64,000 bases of DNA. Source: Calditrichia bacterium. Its GTDB lineage: Bacteria; Calditrichota; Calditrichia; Calditrichales; J004. Made by a program: the position numbers and the translations under genes. How positions within the stretch are numbered: position 1 is the first letter of the stretch; every line of letters begins with the position of its first letter. Where the stretch lies: positions 1-64,000 of the forward strand of contig JACKAO010000001.1 of the NCBI GenBank assembly GCA_020635035.1. Direction: 5' to 3'. This document shows, one piece after another, positions 44,219 through 52,673 of the stretch. The notes under the pieces are model-generated. The model searched no databases, was not told the origin of the DNA, and worked only from the letters and a program-made list of their open reading frames with translations.

Positions 44219-45862
44219 TTAATTCAATTTAAACTGATCAACAATACTCTTTAAACTCTCACTCATTTCTGTTAATTGAATTGCACTTTCACTGATAACA
44301 AGGCTGTCATTAAAAACTTCGCCGGTGTTGGTATTTACATTTGTGATATCATTTGCGATAGTCCTGGAAGTGTGGGCAGAGTGAGAAACAGATTTATTTA
44401 TCACTGAAATTCCGGTTGCTGCCTGACTAATGTTATTGGCAATATCCCTTGTCGTAACGGACTGTTCTTCAACCGATGAAGCGATGGTAATTACTATTTC
44501 ATCGACTTCTCTTACTATTTGACTGATGCTGTTGATCTCTGAAACGGTTTCCTTTGTAGAATCCTGGATTGCATTTACTCTAAATCGTATTTCATCGATT
44601 GCATTATTGGTTTGCTTGGCCAGTTCCTTTACTTCGTTGGCAACAACAGCAAAACCTTTTCCTGCTTCACCAGCACGGGCCGCTTCTATTGTTGCATTTA
44701 ACGCAAGAAGCTTTGTTTGTTCAGAAATCTCATTTATTACTTCAACAACTTTGCTGATTTCCTGCGAAGCACTCCCTAAAACGTTTACTTTTTCTGAAGT
44801 AGCATTTATTCTGTTGACAGCATTCTTTGTAATGGTACGGGCTTGTTCAGCATTACCCGCGATCTCTGCGACGGTAGCTGTCATTTCTTCAGAAGAAGAT
44901 GATACAGATGTTAAATTTGAATTTGCCTGCTCGGTAGCTGCAGAAATCTCTGACATTGTTTCACTCATTTCACCAGCAGATGATGATAAACTTGTTGTTC
45001 TTTCAGTAATGTGACTTGAACCATTGGATAACTTTTGAGAAATCGAATTCAGATTCTGGGCGGTATCGGTTAAATTCATTGATGAACTAAGTATATTTTT
45101 TATCATCTTTCTAAGGTTTGCAGCCATCTCGTTCAATATTTGAGTAATTTCTCCGATTTCATCTGTTGAATGAATTTCAGCATGAGCTGCCAGATTACCT
45201 TGCCCGACTGTTAAAGCAAACTCACCAAGAGATTTAAGATTAACGAGTGTTTTACGTATTGTTAATGATACAATCACAAAAACGATGGCACCAAGAATTA
45301 CTCCGAAAAGCTGAATTGCTAAAAGGGTAGACGTCTTTTCTTCGGATGCTACCTGAAACATTGTAACTGCTTTGTTCATCTCTTGCAAAAGCTTAATATT
45401 ATTGTCTAAAATCCAGTTTATTTCAGCTTCAAAATTCTTTGTATTCAGGATTGTCTTCGTGTGATCAGAAAATTCACTCCACAACTGGTTAACATTTTGC
45501 AGCTGGTTGTAAATTGCGCCTTCACTCTTGCTTAAATCCGCTTGTTCACCTGCAGGATCCAGTGTTAAAGGTACACTACCGCCACTCATCAGGCCATTAA
45601 GGGTTTTTTCAAAAACATCGTGTGTTAATTTTATAGATTGGGCAACCTGATTATTGACCATTCCTTTCTGCTCATAATACTCAATATATGCTAAAAGTTC
45701 TTTGCTAAGTTTTTGACTCAGCATTCTCTGACGACCGGCAAGATTAATTACAAGAGCATCATTTTTTTGTGATGATGTTACTGACCAATTAAAGACAAAC
45801 ATTAATAAAATAATGAGTGCCAAACTCAAGGCTGATAAATTAAGTTTTATTTTAAGATTCAT
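44219..45862 (-). CDS. Methyl-accepting chemotaxis protein with PilJ-type sensor domain
   Basis: A 547-residue receptor. TM1 (about 8-28), then a periplasmic helical sensor containing NLAGRQRMLSQKLSKELLAY, the signature of the PilJ/type IV pili MCP N-terminal family. TM2 (about 180-205) precedes a HAMP domain and an MCP signalling hairpin with ISEQTKLLALNATIEAARAGE at the tip, VANEVKELAKQT and adaptation helices. It ends IVDQFKLN with no CheR-binding pentapeptide. Its cytoplasmic half is nearly the same as that of the neighbouring MCP. It is probably the PilJ-like receptor of the operon's CheA. Confidence 0.94.
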   Translation of the reverse strand: MNLKIKLNLSALSLALIILLMFVFNWSVTSSQKNDALVINLAGRQRMLSQKLSKELLAYIEYYEQKGMVNNQVAQSIKLTHDVFEKTLNGLMSGGSVPLTLDPAGEQADLSKSEGAIYNQLQNVNQLWSEFSDHTKTILNTKNFEAEINWILDNNIKLLQEMNKAVTMFQVASEEKTSTLLAIQLFGVILGAIVFVIVSLTIRKTLVNLKSLGEFALTVGQGNLAAHAEIHSTDEIGEITQILNEMAANLRKMIKNILSSSMNLTDTAQNLNSISQKLSNGSSHITERTTSLSSSAGEMSETMSEISAATEQANSNLTSVSSSSEEMTATVAEIAGNAEQARTITKNAVNRINATSEKVNVLGSASQEISKVVEVINEISEQTKLLALNATIEAARAGEAGKGFAVVANEVKELAKQTNNAIDEIRFRVNAIQDSTKETVSEINSISQIVREVDEIVITIASSVEEQSVTTRDIANNISQAATGISVINKSVSHSAHTSRTIANDITNVNTNTGEVFNDSLVISESAIQLTEMSESLKSIVDQFKLN

Positions 45863-45870
45863 GACTTCCT

Positions 45871-47538
45871 TTAATTCAATTTAAATTGATCGACAATTCC
45901 TTTTAGGTTTTCACTCATCTGTGAAAGCTGTTGTGCACTTTGATTAACAGTTTGACTGTCATTGCGTACTTCGTTGGTAGTGGTGTTAACAGACGTAATA
46001 TCCTGGGCAATCATTTTTGATGCTTCTGCAGATTGTGCCAGAGAGTTATTCATTGCTGAAATTCCCATAGCCGCCTGGCCGATATTTTCGGAGATGTCGC
46101 GTGTTGTAACATTCTGTTCTTCCACAGCAGTTGCAATATTGCTTACAATCTCATTTACATCACCTATAATCTGACTGATATTATTTATTTCCGATACTGT
46201 TTCACTGGTTGATCCCTGTATTGCATCTATGCGTGAACGAATTTCATCAATTGCGTTGTTTGTCTGTTTGGCAAGTTCTTTTACTTCATTTGCAACAACC
46301 GTAAAGCCTTTACCGGCTTCGCCGGCGCGAGCCGCTTCGATGGTCGCATTAAGAGCAAGCAGCTTGGTTTGCTCGGAAATTTCATTAATAACTTCAATAA
46401 CTTTACTGATTTCATTTGCAGCATTGCCTAATACATTAACTTTGCCAGATGCCTGTTTAACACTGTTTACAGCATTTTGAGTAATATGCCGCGCATTCTC
46501 AGCATTTTTGGCAATCTCAGAGACGGTTGCCGTCATTTCTTCGGTTGATGAAGATACGATCGTAAGATTTGAATTTGCCTGCTCGGAAGCTGAAGAAACA
46601 TCACGCATCGTTGCACTCATTTGTTCTGCAGCTGATGAAACACTTGATGTACGTTCAGCCATATCACCTGATCCTGTAGATAACTTTTGGGAGATGGAGT
46701 TCATGCTGCCTGCAGCTTTGCTTAGTTCACCCGAGTATTGATGAATATTGCCGATGATTTTTCTTAGGTTTGCAGACATATTATTAAGAGACGTTAATAA
46801 TTCGCCAATTTCGTCTTCACGGTCTGTAGAAATGGATACAAAGAGATTACCTTTTTCTATTTCCTGGGTAAACTCAACAGATTCTTTTAACCCTTGTAAA
46901 ATAGATTTTGATAAAATGCTGCCAAGAACCATTAGAACTACCAAACTAATAACCAGGAAATAAACAGACGAGCTGTTCAGAAAACTGAGCATATCATTCA
47001 TTTCATTTTGGGCCATTTCCGTTTCATGATCTAATTCTCCTGATATATCATTCAGTTGAGAAATAACATCTTCATAATGAGTAATAATATTCGTACTGTA
47101 AAAATTAATTAACTCTTGCTGAGAAGCATTTTGTTGTAATTTTTCTTCAAGAGAAACTGCCGACTGGTGCAACGCTGCATGGGGGCGTTCAATGCTTTTA
47201 AATTTTTGTATAAGAGTGGGAATTTCTTCTTCGATTAATTTGCGTTGCGATCCATATAACCATTGTCCCAATGCGCATTTGTGCGGGTCTTTTTCAACAT
47301 TAATCCTGGAAGAACCATCAATAATCGCATTTTTAACAGCAGCAATCCATTTAAGATGATCAATTTCTTTATGTAAAAAAAGTTTCTCCACTTGTTCATG
47401 CCGAAAGATATCTTCCTTTTTTGTTTCAATTTTAGATAAACCAAACAGACCGGCTGTTGTTATTAAAATCAGAAATGCAAATGACAAAATAACCAATCCG
47501 TAAATTTTATATTTAATTTTAATATTTGTAAAACTCAT
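45871..47538 (-). CDS. Methyl-accepting chemotaxis protein with CZB zinc-binding sensor domain
   Basis: A 555-residue receptor with TM1 (about 14-35) and TM2 (about 192-214). Between them sits a CZB (chemoreceptor zinc-binding) domain with the expected ligands H61 (EIDHLKW), C88 (HKCALGQW), H120 and H124 (HAALH). CZB is best known as a cytoplasmic domain; here topology places it in the periplasm. HAMP and a signalling hairpin follow, with the same IVDQFKLN end as the other MCP. Zinc release on oxidation is the known sensing mode of CZB, so zinc or oxidant sensing is a fair inference. Confidence 0.94.
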   Translation of the reverse strand: MSFTNIKIKYKIYGLVILSFAFLILITTAGLFGLSKIETKKEDIFRHEQVEKLFLHKEIDHLKWIAAVKNAIIDGSSRINVEKDPHKCALGQWLYGSQRKLIEEEIPTLIQKFKSIERPHAALHQSAVSLEEKLQQNASQQELINFYSTNIITHYEDVISQLNDISGELDHETEMAQNEMNDMLSFLNSSSVYFLVISLVVLMVLGSILSKSILQGLKESVEFTQEIEKGNLFVSISTDREDEIGELLTSLNNMSANLRKIIGNIHQYSGELSKAAGSMNSISQKLSTGSGDMAERTSSVSSAAEQMSATMRDVSSASEQANSNLTIVSSSTEEMTATVSEIAKNAENARHITQNAVNSVKQASGKVNVLGNAANEISKVIEVINEISEQTKLLALNATIEAARAGEAGKGFTVVANEVKELAKQTNNAIDEIRSRIDAIQGSTSETVSEINNISQIIGDVNEIVSNIATAVEEQNVTTRDISENIGQAAMGISAMNNSLAQSAEASKMIAQDITSVNTTTNEVRNDSQTVNQSAQQLSQMSENLKGIVDQFKLN

Positions 47539-47568
47539 CTCAATCCTCCAATTCCTATGCTCAATTAT

Positions 47569-48045
47569 CTATACCAGAACTTTGTTGTCAGAACTTTTGT
47601 GATCAAAAACTAAGAGTTCATCAAGATTTAAAATTGCAGACAGATCGTTTTCCATTGTATAGATGCCGGAAAAATAATCCTTATTTACACTGTTTATGTT
47701 TGATGTTAACGGACCGATTGAATTCTGTTCAACCCGGTTAACATCAATAATTTTGTCTACCAGTAAACCTGTATTTTCATTTTGATAGTTTACTACAATA
47801 ATGCGCATATCTTCGTTCAAAGGTATAGGCTCCAATCCAAATTTTGCCCTTACATCAATTACTGTGATTATTTCTCCGCGCAAACTGGCAACCCCCCGAA
47901 CAAAAGACGGGGCATTTTTTACCAGCGTTAAATCCAGATGCTTTATTATTTCGACAATTTTGGTAATATCAACTGCACAGATTATTTCTGCTACCTGGAA
48001 AATTGATAATTCTACCGCTTCATCAGATTTTACTTTTTTCATCAT
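47569..48045 (-). CDS. cheW: CheW adaptor protein
   Basis: A 158-residue CheW domain: FQVAEIICAVDITKIVEI, PSFVRGVASLRGEIITVIDVRAKFG and LLVDKIIDVNRVEQ in separate blocks match the family's two-subdomain SH3-like fold. CheW links MCP tips to CheA. It lies 6 bp after the cheA stop in a tight minus-strand operon. A second CheW-like pair is present inside CheA, so adaptor roles may be split. Confidence 0.93.
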   Translation of the reverse strand: MMKKVKSDEAVELSIFQVAEIICAVDITKIVEIIKHLDLTLVKNAPSFVRGVASLRGEIITVIDVRAKFGLEPIPLNEDMRIIVVNYQNENTGLLVDKIIDVNRVEQNSIGPLTSNINSVNKDYFSGIYTMENDLSAILNLDELLVFDHKSSDNKVLV

Positions 48046-48051
48046 ATTTTC

Positions 48052-51000
48052 CTAATTCATCCTACCGTTTTCTAAATAACTTGCTATGTTTGAAAGTACT
48101 TTTTCCCGATCAAGTTTGATCAGATATTCATCAATACCCGCGTCCATCGCCACTCTTTCTGCTTCATCACCGGCAACCGAAGTCAGTGCCAGGATAGGCA
48201 TATTCCTGTATCTTTCTTCTGAGCGAACACGTCGGGTCAACTCTATCCCATCCATTGCAGGCATTTCAATATCTGTAAGAATCAAATCAATTTCTTTTTC
48301 CTGGTGCAGTCTTTCCAGCGCTTCTTCACCATTCAGAGCCGTTACAACTTTATAACCTGCATCTTCTGTAAATCCGCTTATTTGTTTAAGGAAAAATTTT
48401 GAATCCTCTACGATAAGGATCGTATTCTGTTTCTTAGTCGATTTCTGTAGTCTTTCATTTTCACGTTCAATCATTCGTTCAGGCATAGCTGCTGCGGCTA
48501 ATCCATACAAATCAAGCATCAGTGTTATCTTATCGAGAATAACTGCTGATCCGACAATTCCGGGTTGTCTGAAAGTATCTTCATCTATTTCAGCAGATGT
48601 CTCAACAACATCAATGATATGAGATACAATTACTCCAACTTCTTTGCCGCCGAACTCAAAAATGATAACATAAGGATTTTCAGATTCTACCCGTGGTTTT
48701 ACATTGGCAACATCTTCAACTGAGAGAACAATCAGATTGCTACCCCTGTATTTCAATGCCAGGCGTCCACTGGTCATTACAGGATCGCTCTTATGGATTT
48801 TTTCAATTCTTGAGATAAGTCCCAAAGGAATTGCAAATTGTTCACTGTTCCCATTGTTTACAATCACCATGGATTGAGAATCTTTTCGGCTCAGAAGGTC
48901 GATAGCTGCTTCTTCTTTAGCATCTCTCTTCACTTCCTTTAGCTTCATTTCTTTGCTGATTCCATTGATATCTAAAATAAGTGCGGCGCGTCCATCCCCG
49001 AGAATAGTAGCCCCGGCATACGTATGAAGATGCCTTAGATGCAATCCCAAAGGCTTAACAACAATCTCTTCAGAATCAAGCAGTTCATCAACAATTATTC
49101 CGTAATTAAAACTACCGGCATTAACGACCACAATATTGAAAGCGCCCTTATTATTAAATTTACCGGACTTCTTAATCTGATCGAGAATATGCCAGGTCTT
49201 ATTATCATGATCTTTTGTTTGAGTGTCTTTGGATATTGATTCATTCAGATTGATGATTGGAAGCAGCGATCCCCTTAGCCGCAGGATTAAAGCGTTGTCG
49301 ATGCGTTCAAGCCTGTTTTTAACCTGTGTAAAAGGTATTCTGACAAGTTCAACCAGGTTGATCTGCGGAATGGCGAAACGATTTTCTGCCGATTTAATTA
49401 TAAGGCAGGGGATAATAGCGAGAGTTAAAGGCAATTTTATCCGGATAGAAGTTCCGCTATTTACCTTGGATTTTATATCAATGGATCCGCCGAGTTTGGA
49501 TAAGTTACTGAATACAACATCCATCCCAACGCCCCGGCCAGAAATGTCGGTTACTTCTTTTGCCAGTGAGAAGCCGGGTTTAAAGATAAGTTTAATGATT
49601 TCATCATGACTCATTAAATCCAGCTCGGATTTGGATACCAATTCGTTTTCCAAAGCTTTGGCTTTTACTTTTTCCGGATCTATTCCGGCACCGTCATCTT
49701 CAATTTTAATTATCACTTGTCCTGCTTCATGTGATGCGCTTAATCTTAAAACTGCTGTTTCAGATTTACCGTGGGATAACCGGACTGACGGTTCCTCTAT
49801 GCCGTGGTCGATTGCATTGCGCACGAGGTGGGTGAGTGGATCACCGATCGCCTCGATAATCGTTTTATCCATCTCCACGCCTTCACCCTCAATAATCAGG
49901 TCAGTTACTTTATTGAGTTTTTTGGATAAGTCACGTACAATGCGCTGGAATTTGTTAAAAACTATTCCGATCGGCTGCATACGTGTTGCCATGATTGCTT
50001 CCTGTAATTCGGAAGTAATCAGGTTAACACGCTGGATTGCATTTTCAATGCCTTTTTTGTCTTCGGTATTATGTGTCTGAAGAAGCTGGTTTCGTGTAAG
50101 AACGAGTTCACCGGCTAAAGTCATTAACGTATCAAGATCTTTTACATTGACACGCAGGGTTTCGCTGGTAAAACTTACAGAGCTTTCTTTTGCTAAAGGC
50201 TCATTTTTGGAATTTTGTACAGATGGTTTTTTACCTTCAGGCAGAGCTTCTTTAGGCTTTGCTTCATGTTTTATAGCTTTTTTAGGTTCTTTATGGCCGT
50301 TTTTGGCCGATTTTGGTTCGGTTGTTTTTTGTTCAATGGATTCTTCCTTTTCTACTGCAAGGCTTTCTTCAACTGTATAATTATTTTCATTGTGGATCAG
50401 CTGATCTACAAAATTTTCGGCTTCCTGGTGTGTTTCCTGTAAGGCAAAAATTTTGCGTTCTTTGTTGAAATAAAAAATTTTGGATTCGTCAACATTAACA
50501 AACTTGCTGATGATATCCTGTTCCAATACTGTTGAAAATAATACAAAAAATGGTATAATAATGCTGGATGGTTCTTCATAAAGGGTACCAACGGCATCTA
50601 TATCAATTTTACTTTCTACAAGAATCCCGGCTTGCTGAATTTCCTTAATGATATCCAGCGGGGTTTTGTCTTTTCGCTGTACGTCACGAATCAGATCAAA
50701 TTCAGTCAGATAAAGTATTCGTCCACCTTTTTGTGCCTGATCAAGGTCAAATGTATTAACTTCAAAAATCACATTTCCGTTTGGCAGACAAATGTTTTCA
50801 GATGTATTTATTGTTTCCTGAATTTCTTCAGGTAAAGATGCTGATGTTGCCCCTTTCAATGTTACAAGCTCTTCAGAGATATCAATTGAATTTGAATTCT
50901 GGTAATTAGTAATTAATTCATTCAATTTATCAGTAGAAATTAGTAAAGCGTTGATAATATCTGAATTAACGATCAATTCCTTGTTTCTTATCAGATTTAA

Positions 51001-51225
51001 AAGATTTTCCATCTCATGGGCTAATTCTTTAATATTTTCCAGGCCCAGAAAACCGGCACCACCTTTAACAGAATGAATAGCTCTAAAAACTTTGTTTACA
51101 AGATCTGTATTGATGTTTTCACCATCTTTTTCAATATCCAGTAAATCTGCTTCAATTCCGTTCATGTGTTCATGTGATTCTTCTATAAACACCCTGATTA
51201 TTTCATCATCTTCAATGATTGGCAT
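48052..51225 (-). CDS. cheA: Hybrid CheA kinase with two CheW-like domains and a receiver
   Basis: A 1057-residue protein, longer than classical CheA (~650). In order: Hpt with H51 in RAIHSVKGGAGFLG; a middle region with a domain around 150-260; a K/E/P-rich linker (about 295-345); dimerisation (VSFTSETLRVNVKDLDTLMTLAGELVLTRNQL) and HATPase (DPLTHLVRNAIDHGIE, DDGAGID, ISGRGVGMDVV); a CheW-like domain (about 600-740); a second CheW-like domain (about 765-905); and a C-terminal receiver (about 920-1050, DLILTDIEMPAMDG). The receiver may act as a phosphate sink or internal output. The gene is the kinase of this operon and likely phosphorylates the CheB, CheY-like and HEAT-REC proteins. Confidence 0.94.
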   Translation of the reverse strand: MPIIEDDEIIRVFIEESHEHMNGIEADLLDIEKDGENINTDLVNKVFRAIHSVKGGAGFLGLENIKELAHEMENLLNLIRNKELIVNSDIINALLISTDKLNELITNYQNSNSIDISEELVTLKGATSASLPEEIQETINTSENICLPNGNVIFEVNTFDLDQAQKGGRILYLTEFDLIRDVQRKDKTPLDIIKEIQQAGILVESKIDIDAVGTLYEEPSSIIIPFFVLFSTVLEQDIISKFVNVDESKIFYFNKERKIFALQETHQEAENFVDQLIHNENNYTVEESLAVEKEESIEQKTTEPKSAKNGHKEPKKAIKHEAKPKEALPEGKKPSVQNSKNEPLAKESSVSFTSETLRVNVKDLDTLMTLAGELVLTRNQLLQTHNTEDKKGIENAIQRVNLITSELQEAIMATRMQPIGIVFNKFQRIVRDLSKKLNKVTDLIIEGEGVEMDKTIIEAIGDPLTHLVRNAIDHGIEEPSVRLSHGKSETAVLRLSASHEAGQVIIKIEDDGAGIDPEKVKAKALENELVSKSELDLMSHDEIIKLIFKPGFSLAKEVTDISGRGVGMDVVFSNLSKLGGSIDIKSKVNSGTSIRIKLPLTLAIIPCLIIKSAENRFAIPQINLVELVRIPFTQVKNRLERIDNALILRLRGSLLPIINLNESISKDTQTKDHDNKTWHILDQIKKSGKFNNKGAFNIVVVNAGSFNYGIIVDELLDSEEIVVKPLGLHLRHLHTYAGATILGDGRAALILDINGISKEMKLKEVKRDAKEEAAIDLLSRKDSQSMVIVNNGNSEQFAIPLGLISRIEKIHKSDPVMTSGRLALKYRGSNLIVLSVEDVANVKPRVESENPYVIIFEFGGKEVGVIVSHIIDVVETSAEIDEDTFRQPGIVGSAVILDKITLMLDLYGLAAAAMPERMIERENERLQKSTKKQNTILIVEDSKFFLKQISGFTEDAGYKVVTALNGEEALERLHQEKEIDLILTDIEMPAMDGIELTRRVRSEERYRNMPILALTSVAGDEAERVAMDAGIDEYLIKLDREKVLSNIASYLENGRMN

Positions 51226-51267
51226 TTTTGGTTCCTTGTTATTCCAGATTCAGCTAATATTTGTTTT

Positions 51268-51567
51268 TTAATGTACGCTCTCAGTAATTACAAAATGTTT
51301 ATCGAGCCGGGTAATTTTTAATAATTTTAAAATATCCTCGGATACATTCACGAGTTCTAATGAATTACCCATCCTTTTTAAGGAATTATGTACCGCAATC
51401 ATAACTGACAACCCTGTTGAATCAACGAGATTAACCTGGCTCAGATCAATTACGATTTGTTGTGTACCATTATTTAAATACTTTAAAATCTGTTCTTTTA
51501 GATCATTACTGTTCAATGAGACAATATCATAATCCGGTTCAATTATTATTTTATCAGAATGACTCAT
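51268..51567 (-). CDS. STAS-domain anti-anti-sigma-like protein
   Basis: I place the start at 51567 (MSHSDKIIIEPD), preceded by AGGGGAG six bases upstream; a longer frame would overlap the upstream gene. The 99-residue product is one STAS domain with VIDLSQVNLVDSTGLSVMIAVHNSLK, including the conserved phosphorylatable Ser of DSTGL. STAS proteins of this type bind a partner kinase when unphosphorylated. The adjacent HATPase gene (51588) is the expected partner kinase. Confidence 0.88.
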   Translation of the reverse strand: MSHSDKIIIEPDYDIVSLNSNDLKEQILKYLNNGTQQIVIDLSQVNLVDSTGLSVMIAVHNSLKRMGNSLELVNVSEDILKLLKITRLDKHFVITESVH

Positions 51568-51587
51568 ATATTGCTCCCCTGGGGTTA

Positions 51588-52013
51588 TTAATTTGACAAT
51601 TCTTTTGATACACAAATTTCATTATTTATTCTGTTGTAACTGAGAGAAAAACCAAGAGACTTAATAATGTTTAAGCCCATCCCGTGTGGTTCCAAAACGT
51701 TTGATTTTTCGTTACATAATTTTTTTTCCAGATCAAATCCCAGCCCTTCATCCTGTACTTTGATGTATAAACGGCCGGACTCGGTTCCCACTACTACATG
51801 TACTATTTTTGTATTATCTGAAGCGCTGCCATGCCGAACAGCATTTACTAGCAGTTCATGAAGTGTAACGCCAATATCGAAAGCCGAAACAGGAATTAAG
51901 TTAGTTTCAATGTATCCAAGAATATTTTTAACCACTTTATTAACATTCTGATAATCAGCATTAAAAGTGATTTGCAATTCTTTATCAATGTTTTTGTAAA
52001 CAATTTCCTGCAT
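51588..52013 (-). CDS. RsbW-like anti-sigma/HATPase serine kinase
   Basis: A 141-residue GHKL-type domain: the N-box LHELLVNAVRHGSASD, G1 VQDEGLGFD and G2 HGMGLNIIKSLG are visible. Such proteins bind and phosphorylate a STAS partner and can sequester a sigma factor. It is sandwiched between a STAS gene and a receiver-domain gene at the front of a chemosensory operon, so it probably forms a partner switch with them. No sigma factor gene is in the window. Confidence 0.88.
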   Translation of the reverse strand: MQEIVYKNIDKELQITFNADYQNVNKVVKNILGYIETNLIPVSAFDIGVTLHELLVNAVRHGSASDNTKIVHVVVGTESGRLYIKVQDEGLGFDLEKKLCNEKSNVLEPHGMGLNIIKSLGFSLSYNRINNEICVSKELSN

Positions 52014-52033
52014 TCGTTTTTCCGAGGTCTTGT

Positions 52034-52441
52034 TTAATTCAGCTGTGATTCCGTAAGGCCAAGTTCTTCGAGTTTTTCTATTATTATCTCTTTCTGGTAT
52101 GGCTTAACGATATAACCTTCGCAGCCTTTTTTAAATGCAGATAAAACATTTTTGCTGTCGTCCAGGGCAGTTGTCATTATAATTTTTGCACCGTCCAACC
52201 CCATGATATCTTTATCGTGCTCGAACTCACGGATTTCCTGTAATACTTCCAGGCCATTTTTTTTAGGCATCATTATATCCAGGAAAACAGCATCGTATTT
52301 GTCATTATTATTAAAAGCATATTTGAATGCTTCCAGGGCTTCATCGCCATCTGTAGCTACATCGCAATCAAAATATGGAGTTAAAAATTTTAACAGGATC
52401 TTTCTGCTTAAAAAATCATCTTCAACTATTAATGCTTTCAT
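52034..52441 (-). CDS. Stand-alone response regulator (CheY-like receiver)
   Basis: A 135-residue single receiver domain. VEDDF supplies the acidic pocket, D55 in VFLDIMMPKKNG is the phospho-acceptor, and the conserved Lys is in GYIVKPYQKE. It is the first gene of the minus-strand operon and starts 20 bp before the HATPase gene. A CheY-type output or control of the STAS/HATPase switch is likely. The 232-bp AT-rich gap upstream (52442-52673) is divergent with the AbgT gene and probably holds promoters for both; I could not fix their boxes. Confidence 0.92.
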   Translation of the reverse strand: MKALIVEDDFLSRKILLKFLTPYFDCDVATDGDEALEAFKYAFNNNDKYDAVFLDIMMPKKNGLEVLQEIREFEHDKDIMGLDGAKIIMTTALDDSKNVLSAFKKGCEGYIVKPYQKEIIIEKLEELGLTESQLN

Positions 52442-52673
52442 CGGTCCCCCAATTAATACTGTTTTTACTATGTTTATTTTCTTATCGGAAAATTAGTTAT
52501 ACAATTTAAACATATTTCTAAAAGTGGATAATAATGGCAATAATCTGTTATAAACGTTATAAAATAATACTATTTATTAATGGTTTGATTTAAATGTTTG
52601 GGAATTTATATATTTCAATTTCTGTTAGCGTTTTTCTAAATAAGAATTATACAAACAAAACATTACGAGTGAT

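Noticed and set aside
44526..45014. 162-residue plus-strand frame inside the PilJ-type MCP gene
   Set aside because: It is antisense to a well-supported MCP; a similar antisense frame appears in the neighbouring MCP because the two share sequence, so it follows codon composition.
49631..50080. 149-residue plus-strand frame inside cheA
   Set aside because: It is antisense to the kinase core with no signal of its own.
52501..52570. Tandem GTTATAAA repeats in the gap before the AbgT gene
   Set aside because: The two copies are AT-rich and adjacent, and I see no dyad or promoter link; chance is likely.
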